64,000 nt of DNA from Ruegeria profundi (lineage in GTDB: Bacteria; Pseudomonadota; Alphaproteobacteria; Rhodobacterales; Rhodobacteraceae), in contig NZ_LQBP01000001.1 in assembly GCF_001507545.1 (NCBI RefSeq), forward strand, positions 372,001 to 436,000, given 5' to 3'. A program made the translations under genes and the position numbers. A model generated the notes under the pieces. The model had not been told where the DNA came from. It saw nothing but the letters and a program-made list of their open reading frames with translations, and searched no databases. Position 1 is the first letter of the stretch. Every line of letters begins with the position of its first letter. Shown here in pieces: positions 1 to 10,725 of the stretch.

Positions 1-1
1 A

Positions 2-157
2 AACGTTCAGATTGAAACACAGTCTGAATTGACCATGGGCATGACCGTTGCCGACTGGTGGGGTGTCACGGACCACCTGCCCAATGCGTTGTTCATCGGG
101 GATATTGACACCGATGGCTTCTTCGATCTGCTGACAGAAAGACTGGCCCGGTTATGA
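2..157 (+). CDS. Nucleoside hydrolase, C-terminal fragment
   Basis: The window opens inside a gene; only the last 51 residues are present. The visible end contains TMGMTVADWWG followed by NALFIGDIDTDGFFDLL, which resembles the C-terminus of inosine/uridine-preferring nucleoside N-ribohydrolases, cytosolic enzymes that split nucleosides into base and ribose for salvage. The active-site aspartate cluster would lie upstream, outside the window, so substrate preference cannot be judged. Its stop codon overlaps the ATG of the next gene (ATGA type), suggesting translational coupling. Family call is by C-terminal resemblance only. Confidence 0.7.
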   Translation, partial: NVQIETQSELTMGMTVADWWGVTDHLPNALFIGDIDTDGFFDLLTERLARL

Positions 158-666
158 GCCTTCTTTCCTCGCCCGATCCAGCGTGGCCGCAGCAGGCTAT
201 CACCGAAGTCACGCGCTGGCAGAATGCCGATTTGCCCGGCCTTGTTGAGATCCATCATATCGGCTCAACCTCGGTCCCTCATCTGCCTGCGAAGCCGATC
301 ATCGATCTGCTGCCGGTCTTTGCGGACCTCGATCAAATGGATGCCGCCCGACCGTTGATCGAAGCATTGGGATACGAATGGCTGGGTGAATTCGGTCTGC
401 CTGGTCGGCGCTATGTCCGCAAAGACGATCCTGCGACAGGTAAACGGATTATGCAGGCCCATTGTTACGTCCAGAATTCATCGGAGATCACCCGCCACCT
501 TGCGTTCCGCGATGCGCTACGCGCCGATCCGGCGCTTCGGGATGCTTACGCGGCGGAAAAGACCCGGTGCGGAAATCTGCACCCGAACGACTACCACGCT
601 TATGGCGACTGCAAATCCGACTGGGTTGCCAAAACAGAAGCCAAAGTATTGGAAAATATGAAATGA
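154..666 (+). CDS. GrpB-like (UPF0157) nucleotidyltransferase-fold protein
   Basis: A 170-residue protein with the GrpB family signature HHIGSTS at residues 34-40, followed by PHLPAKPIIDLLP. GrpB/UPF0157 proteins adopt a minimal nucleotidyltransferase fold; members are sometimes fused to dephospho-CoA kinase, but the cellular role of stand-alone copies is not settled. Length is normal for the family. It overlaps the nucleoside hydrolase stop at its start and the following GNAT start (663) at its end, so the three genes form a tightly coupled run. The GST-D-type nucleotidyltransferase motif is visible; catalytic activity is inference. Confidence 0.85.
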   Translation: MSLLSSPDPAWPQQAITEVTRWQNADLPGLVEIHHIGSTSVPHLPAKPIIDLLPVFADLDQMDAARPLIEALGYEWLGEFGLPGRRYVRKDDPATGKRIMQAHCYVQNSSEITRHLAFRDALRADPALRDAYAAEKTRCGNLHPNDYHAYGDCKSDWVAKTEAKVLENMK

Positions 667-1112
667 GCGCCGCACTTAAGCTCGCCCGCCCCGATGATCT
701 GGACCGACTCATGAGCTTGGTCACGGCTTTTCATGCGGAAGAAGGCATTGAACAGGACGCGGATCAAAGACGTGACGCCCTATTGCCATTGCTGGAAGGT
801 ATCCCGCACGGATGCATTTACCTGATCGGTCCGGGTCGCGCACCGTTGGGTTACATTGTGCTGACCTTCGGCTGGTCGGTCGAGTTTGGTGGCATGGACG
901 GCTTTGTCGATGAAATCTACATTCGCCCTGCCATCCGCGGGCGCGGCATCGCTACAGAAGTGCTGCACAATCTGCCTAAGGCACTGTCCCATGCAGGATT
1001 GACCGCCCTGCACCTTGAAGTCGATCGCGCGAACGAGACCGCGCAGAAGCTTTATTTGCGCACGGGGTTCAAACCGCGCGACAAATACATGCTGATGAGC
1101 AAGGTTCTTTAA
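663..1112 (+). CDS. GNAT family N-acetyltransferase
   Basis: A 149-residue single-domain GNAT. The acetyl-CoA binding motif A is visible as RPAIRGRGIATEVL around residues 87-100, preceded by the beta-4 strand segment FVDEIYI, and a C-terminal LYLRTGFKPRDKYML motif B. The start chosen (ATGAGCGCC) overlaps the last codons of the GrpB gene; a longer upstream frame exists but lies wholly inside GrpB. The stop overlaps the end of the convergent lipoprotein gene by a few bases. The substrate (amino group acceptor) cannot be read from sequence. Confidence 0.85.
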   Translation: MSAALKLARPDDLDRLMSLVTAFHAEEGIEQDADQRRDALLPLLEGIPHGCIYLIGPGRAPLGYIVLTFGWSVEFGGMDGFVDEIYIRPAIRGRGIATEVLHNLPKALSHAGLTALHLEVDRANETAQKLYLRTGFKPRDKYMLMSKVL

Positions 1113-1276
1113 CGCGACTCGCCGCGGAAGATGAACATTGGCATATCCATGTCTTGAACCGGGTCACCAGACGACACCGCTTCACCCGTGATTGGGTAGG
1201 TCCCCGGCCCCGCACAGGCCGCCAAGAGTATGGTGCTGATCACTGAAGCTACGAGAAGGAATTTAGAACCAGTCAT
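1109..1276 (-). CDS. Small lipoprotein, 55 residues
   Basis: Short gene. It has an ATG with a strong ribosome site (AAAGGAG, about 7 bases upstream on the minus strand), an N-terminal hydrophobic signal (KFLLVASVISTILLAA) and a lipobox ending LAAC at Cys21, after which the mature chain is about 35 residues with no recognisable domain. It would be exported and lipidated at the membrane. Its last codons overlap the convergent GNAT by four bases. Family not recognised. The signal, lipobox and ribosome site together make it a real gene rather than chance. Confidence 0.72.
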   Translation of the reverse strand: MTGSKFLLVASVISTILLAACAGPGTYPITGEAVSSGDPVQDMDMPMFIFRGESR

Positions 1277-1436
1277 GGTGTGCTCCTTTCTGTAATTTGT
1301 TCAGAATACCTCAACTCGATCCGGGACAAGTATGAAAAAGTTCACACATAATAATATATATGACGGTTTATTTTTTACGCGACGGATTCCTCTGCGTTTT
1401 CAATTAGAAAACCAAGCGAAAATAACTGCACGTTCT

Positions 1437-1961
1437 TCAGGCAGAGTTGTTCGCGCGCAGATCCATCTCAAAAAACAGCAGATGACCCCTCGCGATTTCT
1501 GGAATCTCTGAATAAGCATCCCGCAAAGAGAACCCCATCGACAGGTATAAACGCGCAGCAGTCTGCATCGGTTTGCCTGTGTCCATACGAATATAATCAA
1601 ATCCGCGCTCGCGGCACTGTTCGATAAGGGATTGCATTATCGCAAAACCCACACCTGCGCCCCGCACGCTATCTGCCACGAATACGCGTTTTATCTCGGC
1701 TACGCGCGGGGCGATCGTGTGGAACATCCCGCACCCGACGGGCTGATCATCTTTCACAGCAAGACGCATGCCACCGTTTGGCGGGCTGTGTTCCGTTTCT
1801 ATAGACGAAAGCATCCGCGCATATTTTTCGTGTGGATAGAAGGTTCGAACTATTTTCTGAGAGTGCGCATCCAGCGTCAGCAGAAAATCACGATAGTCCC
1901 AACACAAACGCCGGACCGCTTCGACTTGGTCCGGCGTTGTTGGTTCTGTAATGCGAAGCAC
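1437..1961 (-). CDS. GNAT family N-acetyltransferase
   Basis: A 174-residue GNAT with a clear acetyl-CoA loop, RGAGVGFAIMQSL (about residues 99-111), after the strand AEIKRVFV, and a C-terminal ARLYLSMGFSLRDAY motif. It lies 38 bases downstream of enolase on the same strand, with no terminator visible between them, so it may be co-transcribed with eno. It is unrelated in sequence to the GNAT at 663 beyond the shared fold. The region between this gene and the small lipoprotein (1277-1436) is AT-rich and holds no gene that I can support. Substrate unknown. Confidence 0.85.
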   Translation of the reverse strand: MLRITEPTTPDQVEAVRRLCWDYRDFLLTLDAHSQKIVRTFYPHEKYARMLSSIETEHSPPNGGMRLAVKDDQPVGCGMFHTIAPRVAEIKRVFVADSVRGAGVGFAIMQSLIEQCRERGFDYIRMDTGKPMQTAARLYLSMGFSLRDAYSEIPEIARGHLLFFEMDLRANNSA

Positions 1962-1999
1962 GGGCTGATCCTCGGTAAATTCAGGGATCAGCGTAGCAT

Positions 2000-3313
<1,314 letters not shown>

Positions 3314-3422
3314 TCATACCATCACCCGACAAAAAGTAAACCGGATACGTTACCGCTAACACAGACAAATACGAGGGTTTAGGGCTAACAGTTTATCGTT
3401 TTTGTCTGCCTGTGGCGATCCC

Positions 3423-4304
3423 TCAGACCAACGTCGCAAGCTCACGGGCCAACTTCCGCTCTCTCATGAAGGTGTACATGCCCGACCCCATGATCAACGT
3501 GGCACCGGCCAGTGTCATCAGGTCAGGACGCTCGCCAAACATCAGCATTCCCGCCGCAATCGAAAAGACCAACCGCGTGTAGCGAAACGGGGTCAGCGCC
3601 GAAGCCTCACCAATCCGCATGGCGGTGACGATCCCATAGTAAGCGACGACGCCAAACAAGATGGCCCCCAAATACGGACCGATTTGTGCCGTTTGCAGTG
3701 GTACCACGGGTTGCGCCGTAAAAACCTTTAATACGAGGCCGGCAAGCGCAATCGCAAGATAGGCCTGAAGCGCCACAACGGAAGAAGCCACCCGGACATC
3801 CAGCTTACGCGTGATCACGTCGCGCGCGGCAATCGCAATAACAGTGGCCACGACAAAGAGCGACTCGGGCTGAAAACCCTGAAGCCCCGGGCGGATAATC
3901 ATCAAGACACCGATGAAACCCACGCCAATCGCGCTCCAACGTCGCCAGCCGACATGCTCGCCCAGAAACAGGGCAGCTCCCATAGTGACAGCCAGCGGCA
4001 TTGCCTGAAACACGGCGGCCACGGTGGACAGCTCCACCAAGGACAGTGCGGTCACAAAAGTCAGCGCGCCAACCGCTTCGGCACCGGCACGTACCAAGGG
4101 AAGTGGACGCCATGCAAACGGATCAAAGATACGTTTTCGCGTGACCACCGACATCACGGCAAAAACCAGCCCGCAGACCAGCCCAAGAACAATCATGATC
4201 TGACCGGTCGGCACTGTGGACGACAGGTGCTTGATGAACATGTCCTCAAGAGTGAAGGCCGCCATCGCACCGACGACCAGCAATATGCCGTTTACGTTGT
4301 TCAT
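3423..4304 (-). CDS. EamA/DMT-family membrane transporter
   Basis: A protein of about 293 residues with around ten hydrophobic segments arranged as two EamA repeats, the layout of the drug/metabolite transporter superfamily (amino-acid and metabolite exporters of the inner membrane). Visible features include the N-terminal GILLVVGAMAAFTLEDMFIKHL helix region and the second-half pattern RYTRLVFSIAAGMLMFGE. Two ATGs six bases apart are possible starts; 4304 is preferred for ribosome-site spacing (ACGGA). It is followed by eno after about 145 bases. The exported substrate cannot be inferred. Confidence 0.85.
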   Translation of the reverse strand: MNNVNGILLVVGAMAAFTLEDMFIKHLSSTVPTGQIMIVLGLVCGLVFAVMSVVTRKRIFDPFAWRPLPLVRAGAEAVGALTFVTALSLVELSTVAAVFQAMPLAVTMGAALFLGEHVGWRRWSAIGVGFIGVLMIIRPGLQGFQPESLFVVATVIAIAARDVITRKLDVRVASSVVALQAYLAIALAGLVLKVFTAQPVVPLQTAQIGPYLGAILFGVVAYYGIVTAMRIGEASALTPFRYTRLVFSIAAGMLMFGERPDLMTLAGATLIMGSGMYTFMRERKLARELATLV

Positions 4305-4441
4305 GATCATGTCCGTTGAAACCTGCAGCCCGACTCACGGCCGCAATCTTCACCAAAAGCGCAACCAAGCCTTACGGGCAAGCGTTATCGGGCTGGAAAA
4401 CATGAATTCCCGTGCGCCTGCCCTTCGCAATTCGTGATGAT

Positions 4442-4855
4442 TCAGTCCTGTTTGAGCGGCACGCCGTACAGTTCCAGCCGGTGGCCTTTCAGCTTGTAAC
4501 CCAGCTTGGCGGCGATCTTTTCCTGCAACACTTCGATTTCAGGGTCGACGAATTCGATCACTTCGCCTGACTGCATGTCGATCAGGTGGTCGTGGTGATC
4601 ACGTTCGGCATCTTCATAACGCGCCCGCCCGTCTCCGAACTCCAGCCGGTCGAGAATCCCCGCCTCTTCGAACAGTTTGACGGTACGATAGACCGTAGCG
4701 ATCGAGATACCCGAATCCACCTTGGACGCGCGGGCATAAAGCGCCTCGACATCGGGGTGATCGTCGCTTTGTTGCAGCACTTGGGCAATTGTGCGGCGCT
4801 GGCCCGTCATACGCAGTCCTTTTGCTTCGCAGCGGGCGATAATCGTATCGGTCAT
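4442..4855 (-). CDS. fur: Fur-family metalloregulator (Fur/Mur type)
   Basis: A 137-residue Fur-family repressor. The winged-helix part includes RMTGQRRTIAQVL, DHPDVEALY and the DNA-reading helix ISIATVYRTVKLFEEAGI; the dimerisation part has the HHDHLID metal motif around residues 88-94 and the ending HRLELYGVPL. Only one cysteine (residue 9) is present, so the CxxC structural-zinc sites of classical Fur are missing. That matches alphaproteobacterial Fur/Mur proteins, which often sense manganese rather than iron. It sits 25 bases after the EEP gene on the same strand. Mur versus Fur role is inference. Confidence 0.88.
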   Translation of the reverse strand: MTDTIIARCEAKGLRMTGQRRTIAQVLQQSDDHPDVEALYARASKVDSGISIATVYRTVKLFEEAGILDRLEFGDGRARYEDAERDHHDHLIDMQSGEVIEFVDPEIEVLQEKIAAKLGYKLKGHRLELYGVPLKQD

Positions 4856-4880
4856 GTGTGACCCTCAGAGTAATTCGGGC

Positions 4881-5633
4881 TTATGTCTTAATACGTCTGT
4901 GCGGATGGTGCCACAGGGGATTTGCATCTTGGGTCACACGGCGCAGATCAGCCCAGATCGGCAGATGATCCGAGGCGATATGAGCGGGCCGCGCATCATG
5001 CACGCCGTGCAACACCGCCTCTAACCCCCCGCCCAGCGCGATCCGGTCCAGCGCGCCCAGCGGTTGAGCCGCTGGAAAACTCGGAACCGGCGGCAGAAAT
5101 CGCATATCAGGGGCCAGATGATCCAGCACCGGCTGGCGTGACCATTCGTTGAAATCCCCAGCCCACACGGTCGGCATATCGTTCAGCTTCTTGTCAAATC
5201 GGCGGATATGGGTGATTTGCTGCCGTCTGGACGCTGGCAGCAGACCCAGATGCATGCCAATCACGCGCAACGGCCCGATCTGCGTGTCGAACTCGACCTG
5301 CACCATGCCCCGTGGCTCTAGCCCCGGCAGGTCGTGATGTCCCTTCTGGCGCACACGGATCGCGTCGCCGCGCCAAATCACGGCGTTGCCATGCCAACCC
5401 AGACTGCCTGCCCCGCCCAGATCAACAATTTGCCACCCTGCCTCATCCAGCATGAAATGCGGCAACGCAGCAGGGCGCGGCGGCAGGCGTTTGTCGGCCT
5501 CTTGCAGCACCACGATGTCAGCCTTCATGCTGTCGATAACCTGCATGATGCGCTGGGGCTGCCGTCGGAAATCCAGCCCGACGCATTTCTGAATATTGTA
5601 GCTGGCAATGCGCAGGGTCGACTGGGGTTTCAT
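4881..5633 (-). CDS. Endonuclease/exonuclease/phosphatase (EEP) family protein
   Basis: About 250 residues with the EEP fold signature motifs in order: IASYNIQKCVG near the N-terminus, VVLQEADKR, VIGMHLGLL, AGDFNEW and the terminal ASDHLPIWADL. The Asn, Glu, Asp-x-Asn and Asp-His residues are the metal-binding and catalytic positions of DNase I/exonuclease III-like enzymes. The family covers nucleases and phosphodiesterases/phosphatases, so the exact substrate is open. No signal peptide is seen from the chosen start (ATG at 5633); an upstream in-frame start at 5705 would add 24 residues that do not resemble the family. Confidence 0.82.
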   Translation of the reverse strand: MKPQSTLRIASYNIQKCVGLDFRRQPQRIMQVIDSMKADIVVLQEADKRLPPRPAALPHFMLDEAGWQIVDLGGAGSLGWHGNAVIWRGDAIRVRQKGHHDLPGLEPRGMVQVEFDTQIGPLRVIGMHLGLLPASRRQQITHIRRFDKKLNDMPTVWAGDFNEWSRQPVLDHLAPDMRFLPPVPSFPAAQPLGALDRIALGGGLEAVLHGVHDARPAHIASDHLPIWADLRRVTQDANPLWHHPHRRIKT

Positions 5634-5747
5634 GTGGCTCTGATCAAACAAATACAGATAAAGTGCCACGCTGGGCGCTGGGTGCAACCCCCTGATTCCC
5701 GCCATACAGGGCGAACCGCGACAACCTGACTAAAAAATAGGCGGCAA

Positions 5748-6020
5748 ATGCAGCTCCTCTTGATCACCGCGCCGTTGGCACCTTATGCCGACACGACACG
5801 GGATATCCGCCCTGTCGTTTCGGGTGTCATTAACATAGTGCTGGGCTTGGCGCTTCTGTCAGCGATTTACATTTTGCCAATGATCTTCATTACGATCTGG
5901 CCTGCGACCAAGCTATCGCCTGCGCGAAGCGTTTGGCGCAGCGCTGATCGTAAGCGCCGCCGTGTTAGAGATTTTGCGGGATTAAAAGGCAAGCCAGGTG
6001 TCTACCGACAGGGGCTTTAA
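5748..6020 (+). CDS. Small putative membrane protein
   Basis: A 90-residue frame with one clear hydrophobic stretch in the middle (VINIVLGLALLSAIYILPMI and following) and a basic C-terminal tail rich in Arg/Lys, so it would sit in the inner membrane with a cytosolic tail. It occupies an otherwise empty interval between the EEP gene (divergent) and selO (convergent) and is the only long frame there. Ribosome-site evidence is weak (GGCGG). Family not recognised; I regard it as probable rather than certain. Confidence 0.5.
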   Translation: MQLLLITAPLAPYADTTRDIRPVVSGVINIVLGLALLSAIYILPMIFITIWPATKLSPARSVWRSADRKRRRVRDFAGLKGKPGVYRQGL

Positions 6021-6046
6021 ACGTTCAGATCAACCCTATGGCACCT

Positions 6047-7465
6047 TTACGTCCCGCAGAAGGTCGCGTGGACCACTTCCCTTTCGGTCGGAGGTCGCGC
6101 TAGATCGGTGGCCTCGGGCTGATCCTCGTAGGGGTGTGCAAGCACGGCGTTGAGCCGGTGGAACGGCGCATAGTCCCCCTGAACAGCCGCCTGGATCATC
6201 TGCTCGACTCTGTGATTACGCGGGATAAAGGCGGGGTTGGCGGCATTCATCACGGCCTGAGGGTTTTCCTCGCGCTTCAGCCGTTCCTGCCACACCTTCG
6301 CCCAGTCATCGAATGCGTCGGGGGCAAGGAACTGATCGCGAGCCTTGCCACTGCTTAACGCCCGGAAGGTATTGGTGAAATCGGCCGAGTTCTGCGCCAT
6401 CCGGGTCAGCAGGTCAGCGATCAACGCCTCATCGCCTTTGTCTTCCGATGACAGGCCGATCTTGGCGCGGAACCGGGCCAACCATTCCTGCTGTATCAGA
6501 CCGGGCATTGCGTGCACGATCTCGGTCGCCTCTTCGACGGCGTGCTCGGGGTCCTCGAATTGCTGGATCAAAGCCGTTGCAAGCTGTGCTAGGTTCCACA
6601 CGGCAATGTCGGGTTGATTGGAATACGCATAGCGCCCCATCCGATCAATCGAGCTGTACACTGTGTTCGGGTGGTAGCTGTCCATAAAAGCGCAGGGACC
6701 ATAGTCAATCGTTTCGCCGGCGATTGAGAAATTGTCGGTGTTCATCACCCCATGGATAAAACCCACGCTCATCCAACCTGCAATCAGCCGTGCCTGTGCG
6801 TCGCGCACCGCGCGCAACAGGTCCATCGGCCCCGTTGCATTCGGATAGTGTCGGGCGATGGCGTAGTCGGTCAGACGCTTCAGGCTGTCAATCTGTCCCC
6901 GACCGGCAAACACCTGAAACGTTCCCACACGTAGATGGCTTTGTGCGATGCGTGTCAGAACCGCGCCGGGCATCGGACCTTCGCGCAGAACAACCTCACC
7001 GGTTTCAACCGCGGCCAGCGCTCGGGTCGTGGGAATGCCCAGCGCGTGCATCGCCTCAGACACGACATATTCCCGCAGTACCGGGCCCAGCCACGCACGG
7101 CCATCGCCCCGGCGGCTGAACGGGGTCTGACCTGACCCCTTCAACTGAATGTCGCGACGCACGCCATCTGTACCAACGGTTTCACCTAGAAGAACGGCGC
7201 GCCCATCGCCAAGCTGGGGGTTGTAGTTACCGAACTGGTGCCCCGAATACAGCTGCGCAATCGGTTCGGCTCCTTCAGGAACAACGTTCCCCGCAAAAGT
7301 CTGGGCCATTTCCTCTATTTCACCGGGGGTTATGCGCAAAATTTGTGCCAAGTTGTCATTGAATGCGACAAGGCGCGGCGCGCGCACGGGAACCGGCGCC
7401 TGACGGGCGAAGAAGGTGTTCGGGAGCCTAGCGTAGCTGTTGTCAAAAGGGATATTCAAGGTCAT
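6047..7465 (-). CDS. selO: SelO-type protein AMPylase (YdiU)
   Basis: A 472-residue pseudokinase of the SelO/YdiU/UPF0061 family, which transfers AMP from ATP to Ser, Thr or Tyr of target proteins and is linked to redox stress. Seen here: the glycine-rich [20 protein letters not shown] region (residues 71-90), [16 protein letters not shown], the catalytic HGVMNTDN (238-245) and metal-binding IDYGP (253-257). A cysteine three residues from the C-terminus corresponds to the conserved Cys/Sec position of the family. Length matches bacterial homologues (about 480). The gene is divergent from the DUF985 cupin gene. Confidence 0.95.
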   Translation of the reverse strand: MTLNIPFDNSYARLPNTFFARQAPVPVRAPRLVAFNDNLAQILRITPGEIEEMAQTFAGNVVPEGAEPIAQLYSGHQFGNYNPQLGDGRAVLLGETVGTDGVRRDIQLKGSGQTPFSRRGDGRAWLGPVLREYVVSEAMHALGIPTTRALAAVETGEVVLREGPMPGAVLTRIAQSHLRVGTFQVFAGRGQIDSLKRLTDYAIARHYPNATGPMDLLRAVRDAQARLIAGWMSVGFIHGVMNTDNFSIAGETIDYGPCAFMDSYHPNTVYSSIDRMGRYAYSNQPDIAVWNLAQLATALIQQFEDPEHAVEEATEIVHAMPGLIQQEWLARFRAKIGLSSEDKGDEALIADLLTRMAQNSADFTNTFRALSSGKARDQFLAPDAFDDWAKVWQERLKREENPQAVMNAANPAFIPRNHRVEQMIQAAVQGDYAPFHRLNAVLAHPYEDQPEATDLARPPTEREVVHATFCGT

Positions 7466-7551
7466 GCCGCAAACATATTGTCGAAACGCCCAAATACCAT
7501 AGCGGATCGCACACCCGCATGCATAATCACCCCAACACCCCCGAGGACCCC

Positions 7552-7971
7552 ATGACCGCGCAAGAGATCATCGACCGCCTGCACCTGCAACCCCACCCCG
7601 AAGGCGGCTGGTTCCGCGAAACCTGGCGGGCCGACAACGCTGGTCGCGCTACGGGCACCTGCATCTATTTTCTTTTACAAGCAGGTGAACGCAGCCACTG
7701 GCACCGTGTTGACGCGACCGAGATATGGTTGTTCCACTCTGGTGCGCCGCTGACCTTAACCCTCAGCCCTTCGGATAAAGGCCCAGCGACCGACCACTTA
7801 CTGACCCCTGACCTGACCAAAGGTGCGCCGCAAGTGATTGTGCCCAAGAACCACTGGCAGTCTGCGCGCGCGACCGGCGACTATACTCTGGTCAGTTGCA
7901 CCGTCTCGCCGGGCTTCGAGTTTGATGGCTTCGTGTTGGCCGAGCCGGGATTTGATATTCCGCGCGGTTGA
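7552..7971 (+). CDS. Cupin-fold DUF985 protein
   Basis: A 139-residue single-domain protein of the DUF985 (cupin-5) family, recognised by [15 protein letters not shown] at the N-terminus, [19 protein letters not shown] in the centre and [11 protein letters not shown] followed by [14 protein letters not shown]. These are typical cupin barrel strands with candidate metal/ligand histidines, but activity is undetermined for the family; some members are annotated as sugar-nucleotide epimerase-like. The start at 7552 follows a GAGG ribosome site; the in-frame start at 7519 would overlap the promoter region of divergent selO. Confidence 0.85.
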   Translation: MTAQEIIDRLHLQPHPEGGWFRETWRADNAGRATGTCIYFLLQAGERSHWHRVDATEIWLFHSGAPLTLTLSPSDKGPATDHLLTPDLTKGAPQVIVPKNHWQSARATGDYTLVSCTVSPGFEFDGFVLAEPGFDIPRG

Positions 7972-8012
7972 AAGGCTATCTTTTGCGCGCTCGTTAGTGT
8001 CGATCCCGGTTT

Positions 8013-9146
8013 TCAAGCTTTGGCAATCGTCTGGTTTCGCCCCGGAACCATGCTCACAACCCCGCCGCCAACAAGCGCTTTGACCCCTGTTGTTCCGGGG
8101 CACGAGGTTGGCAGGCCGCGCGCAACGCGGACGGCCAGATAGGCAAAGGCTTGCGCCTCAAGCATGTCGCCGTCCAGACCCACCGCTTCGACCGGTTCGA
8201 CCGGACAGTCAAGTGAGACACGCAGCATTTCCATCAGCACCGGGTTGTGCCGACCACCCCCGGTCACCAACACGCGCGCAGGCGGTTTCGGGCAATGCTC
8301 CATACCCTGCGCCACGCCTGCCGCACACATGGCGGTCAACGTAGCTACGGCATCGGCATCGTCCAGTTCCTTCACCAGCTTGATCATCTCGACAAAGTCG
8401 TTTCGGTCCAGAGATTTGGGCGGCATTCGGTTAAAATACGCCTCAGCCAGAAAAAGTTCGAGCGCGCCGGTCTCAACCGTGCCGCCTTTGGCCATTGCTC
8501 CATCGCGATCCATCTGCAGGCCGAAACGCGCTTGCATGAGGTCATCCACCGGCGCGTTGGCTGGACCGGTGTCAAATGCCAACAAGGCTCCGGGCCTCTC
8601 TGGCGCGTCAAAGCTGGGGTCCACATACGTAAGGTTACCCACGCCGCCCAGATTCAGGAAACACAGCGGCTGAGTCGCGCCGATCCATTTGGCGCAGGCG
8701 AAGTGAAAGAACGGCGCCAGAGGCGCACCCTCACCACCCATCGCGATATCATCACTTCGGAAATCCCATACAACCGGCACGCCCAGCGCCTGCGCCAGCC
8801 CTTTGCCATCACCAACCTGCAACGTGCCCCGCCCGCGCGGCTCGTGCGCAAGGGTCTGTCCATGAAATCCGATCAGGTCAACCTCATCGAATTCCGAGAG
8901 CGCCTCGGCATGAGCAATCGTCACCAACTCAGCCGCCTTATCCACCATCGGCCCGTGCCAATGGCCCAGTGCGGCGTGCAGATCAGCTCGTTCCGTTTTT
9001 GAGTATGCGCGATACCCGCTTGGGCCGAACCCGAAAATCTGGTGCCCGTCAGTTTCAACAACCGCGGCATCCACGCCATCCAGCGATGTACCAGACATCG
9101 CCCCCAAGGCCCTGATCGGCCCGTGTTTCCTGATGGCCCGGTTCAC
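8013..9146 (-). CDS. anmK: Anhydro-N-acetylmuramic acid kinase
   Basis: About 377 residues. AnmK phosphorylates and opens 1,6-anhydro-MurNAc released during murein recycling, giving MurNAc-6-phosphate. The ATP-binding [17 protein letters not shown] motif lies near the N-terminus, followed by [12 protein letters not shown], the [12 protein letters not shown] segment, [13 protein letters not shown] and the C-terminal [15 protein letters not shown], all characteristic of the sugar-kinase/Hsp70/actin fold of this family. Two GTG starts six bases apart are possible; 9146 leaves a GAGG ribosome site in place. It faces the cupin gene tail to tail and diverges from tyrS. It links functionally to nagZ at 23-24 kb. 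Confidence 0.94.
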   Translation of the reverse strand: MNRAIRKHGPIRALGAMSGTSLDGVDAAVVETDGHQIFGFGPSGYRAYSKTERADLHAALGHWHGPMVDKAAELVTIAHAEALSEFDEVDLIGFHGQTLAHEPRGRGTLQVGDGKGLAQALGVPVVWDFRSDDIAMGGEGAPLAPFFHFACAKWIGATQPLCFLNLGGVGNLTYVDPSFDAPERPGALLAFDTGPANAPVDDLMQARFGLQMDRDGAMAKGGTVETGALELFLAEAYFNRMPPKSLDRNDFVEMIKLVKELDDADAVATLTAMCAAGVAQGMEHCPKPPARVLVTGGGRHNPVLMEMLRVSLDCPVEPVEAVGLDGDMLEAQAFAYLAVRVARGLPTSCPGTTGVKALVGGGVVSMVPGRNQTIAKA

Positions 9147-9397
9147 ACTCACCTCGTTTTTCTTGTTATGTGACGCACAACCTGCACGTCGGATGATCGG
9201 AAAGGCAAGTCACATCGAACGCAAACCGAGTAATTTGGAATTACATGCGCGCCTGAAACCACAAAAAACTCGGAACGAAATCGTGGAACGGGTAACGATC
9301 GCAGTCACCAGCCCACGTTTTCGTGGAAAAGGTGCCTTTTCCTTGCCTGACACGCCGCCTATACAGTGCCCCGCAACATAAACCCAAAGGGCACGAT

Positions 9398-10651
9398 ATG
9401 ACCTACCACCCCAAATCGGATTTCATCGCGACGATGATCGAGCGCGGCTTTCTCGCCGACTGCACCGATTATCAGGGCCTTGACGAAGCGCTGATCAGTG
9501 GGTGCAAACCGGCCTATATCGGCTTTGATGCAACGGCCAAGTCGTTGCATGTGGGCAGCCTGATTCAGATCATGATGCTGCGCTGGTTCCAGAAAACCGG
9601 CCACCAGCCGATCACCCTGATGGGGGGCGGTACCACCAAGGTGGGCGACCCGTCTTTTCGTGCGGATGAACGCCCCCTGTTGGGCCCGGAACAGATCGAC
9701 GAAAACATCGCGGGCATCAAGAAGGTGTTCGCGGCCTATATCGACTATGACACTGACGCCGAAAACAAAGCGCTTATGCTGAACAATGCCGAGTGGCTGG
9801 ACGGTCTGAACTACCTTGATTTCCTGCGCGATATCGGGCGGCATTTCTCGGTCAACCGGATGCTTTCGTTCGAGTCCGTGAAATCGCGGCTGGATCGCGA
9901 ACAATCGCTGAGCTTCCTTGAATTCAACTACATGATCCTTCAGGCCTATGACTTCCTCGAGTTGAACCGCCGGTATGGCTGCGTTCTGCAGATGGGTGGC
10001 AGTGACCAGTGGGGTAACATCGTCAACGGGATCGACCTGACCCGTCGCGTTCTGGATCACGAAATCTACGGCCTGACTTCGCCCCTGCTGACCACCAGCG
10101 ACGGCAAGAAGATGGGCAAATCTCAGGATGGCGCGGTTTGGCTGAACGCCGACATGCGCTCTCCCTACGAGTTCTGGCAGTTCTGGCGCAATACCACCGA
10201 TGCGGATGTGGGTCGCTTCCTGAAGCTTTATACCGAACTGCCCGTGGATGAGTGTGACCGTCTGGGTGCGCTGCAAGGGTCCGAGATCAACGAGGCCAAG
10301 ATCCGCCTTGCCAATGAAGTGACGACACTGGCCCACGGAGCCCGGGCCGCTGAGACCGCCGAAGCCACCGCACGCGAGGTGTTTGAAAAAGGCGGTGTTG
10401 GTGGAGACCTTCCCACCTTGACGCTAAGCTCGGATGAGCTGGGCGACGGGATGTCCATCGTGCAGGTCATCGTGAAATCAGGGCTGGCAAAATCGGGCAA
10501 AGAGGCCAAGCGTCTGATCGCCGAGAACGGCGCCAAGCTGGATGACGCACCGCTGACCGATGCAGGGCTGATGATTGATGCAGCTGCGCTGTCCTCCCCA
10601 ATCAAACTGAGCGCCGGGAAAAAGCGGCACGCTCTGGTTCAGTTGGGCTGA
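9398..10651 (+). CDS. tyrS: Tyrosyl-tRNA synthetase
   Basis: A 417-residue class I aminoacyl-tRNA synthetase charging tRNA-Tyr. The HIGH motif appears as HVGS at residues 51-54, the tyrosine-binding region as [17 protein letters not shown] at 200-207, and KMSKS as KMGKS at 238-242. A C-terminal S4-like RNA-binding domain ([25 protein letters not shown]) ends the protein. The start at 9398 fits the family N-terminus; an upstream in-frame ATG (9323) adds 25 unrelated residues. A strong bidirectional hairpin terminator follows at 10673. Confidence 0.98.
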   Translation: MTYHPKSDFIATMIERGFLADCTDYQGLDEALISGCKPAYIGFDATAKSLHVGSLIQIMMLRWFQKTGHQPITLMGGGTTKVGDPSFRADERPLLGPEQIDENIAGIKKVFAAYIDYDTDAENKALMLNNAEWLDGLNYLDFLRDIGRHFSVNRMLSFESVKSRLDREQSLSFLEFNYMILQAYDFLELNRRYGCVLQMGGSDQWGNIVNGIDLTRRVLDHEIYGLTSPLLTTSDGKKMGKSQDGAVWLNADMRSPYEFWQFWRNTTDADVGRFLKLYTELPVDECDRLGALQGSEINEAKIRLANEVTTLAHGARAAETAEATAREVFEKGGVGGDLPTLTLSSDELGDGMSIVQVIVKSGLAKSGKEAKRLIAENGAKLDDAPLTDAGLMIDAAALSSPIKLSAGKKRHALVQLG

Positions 10652-10672
10652 TCTAAACCTGAAGGAAGCATA

Positions 10673-10700
10673 AAACGGCCACCTGATTGGGTGGCCGTTT
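10673..10700. terminator. Bidirectional intrinsic terminator between tyrS and the glycine-rich gene
   Basis: An 11-bp perfect inverted repeat, AAACGGCCACC / GGTGGCCGTTT, separated by a 6-base loop. Because each arm starts or ends in A/T runs it can act in both directions, ending tyrS on the plus strand and the convergent glycine-rich gene on the minus strand. The frame of that gene as read from the sequence runs through this hairpin, which supports the idea that the frame is shifted. Confidence 0.85.
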
Positions 10701-10725
10701 CTGTTGGACGAAAGTAACGGCGCGA

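Noticed and set aside
3362-3408. Inverted repeat CAGACAAA / TTTGTCTG after the EamA gene
   Set aside because: Arms are only 8 bp with a loop over 30 bases; too weak to call a terminator.
9359-10336. 325-codon frame antisense to tyrS
   Set aside because: tyrS is unmistakable on the other strand; the antisense product resembles nothing and crosses the tyrS promoter region.
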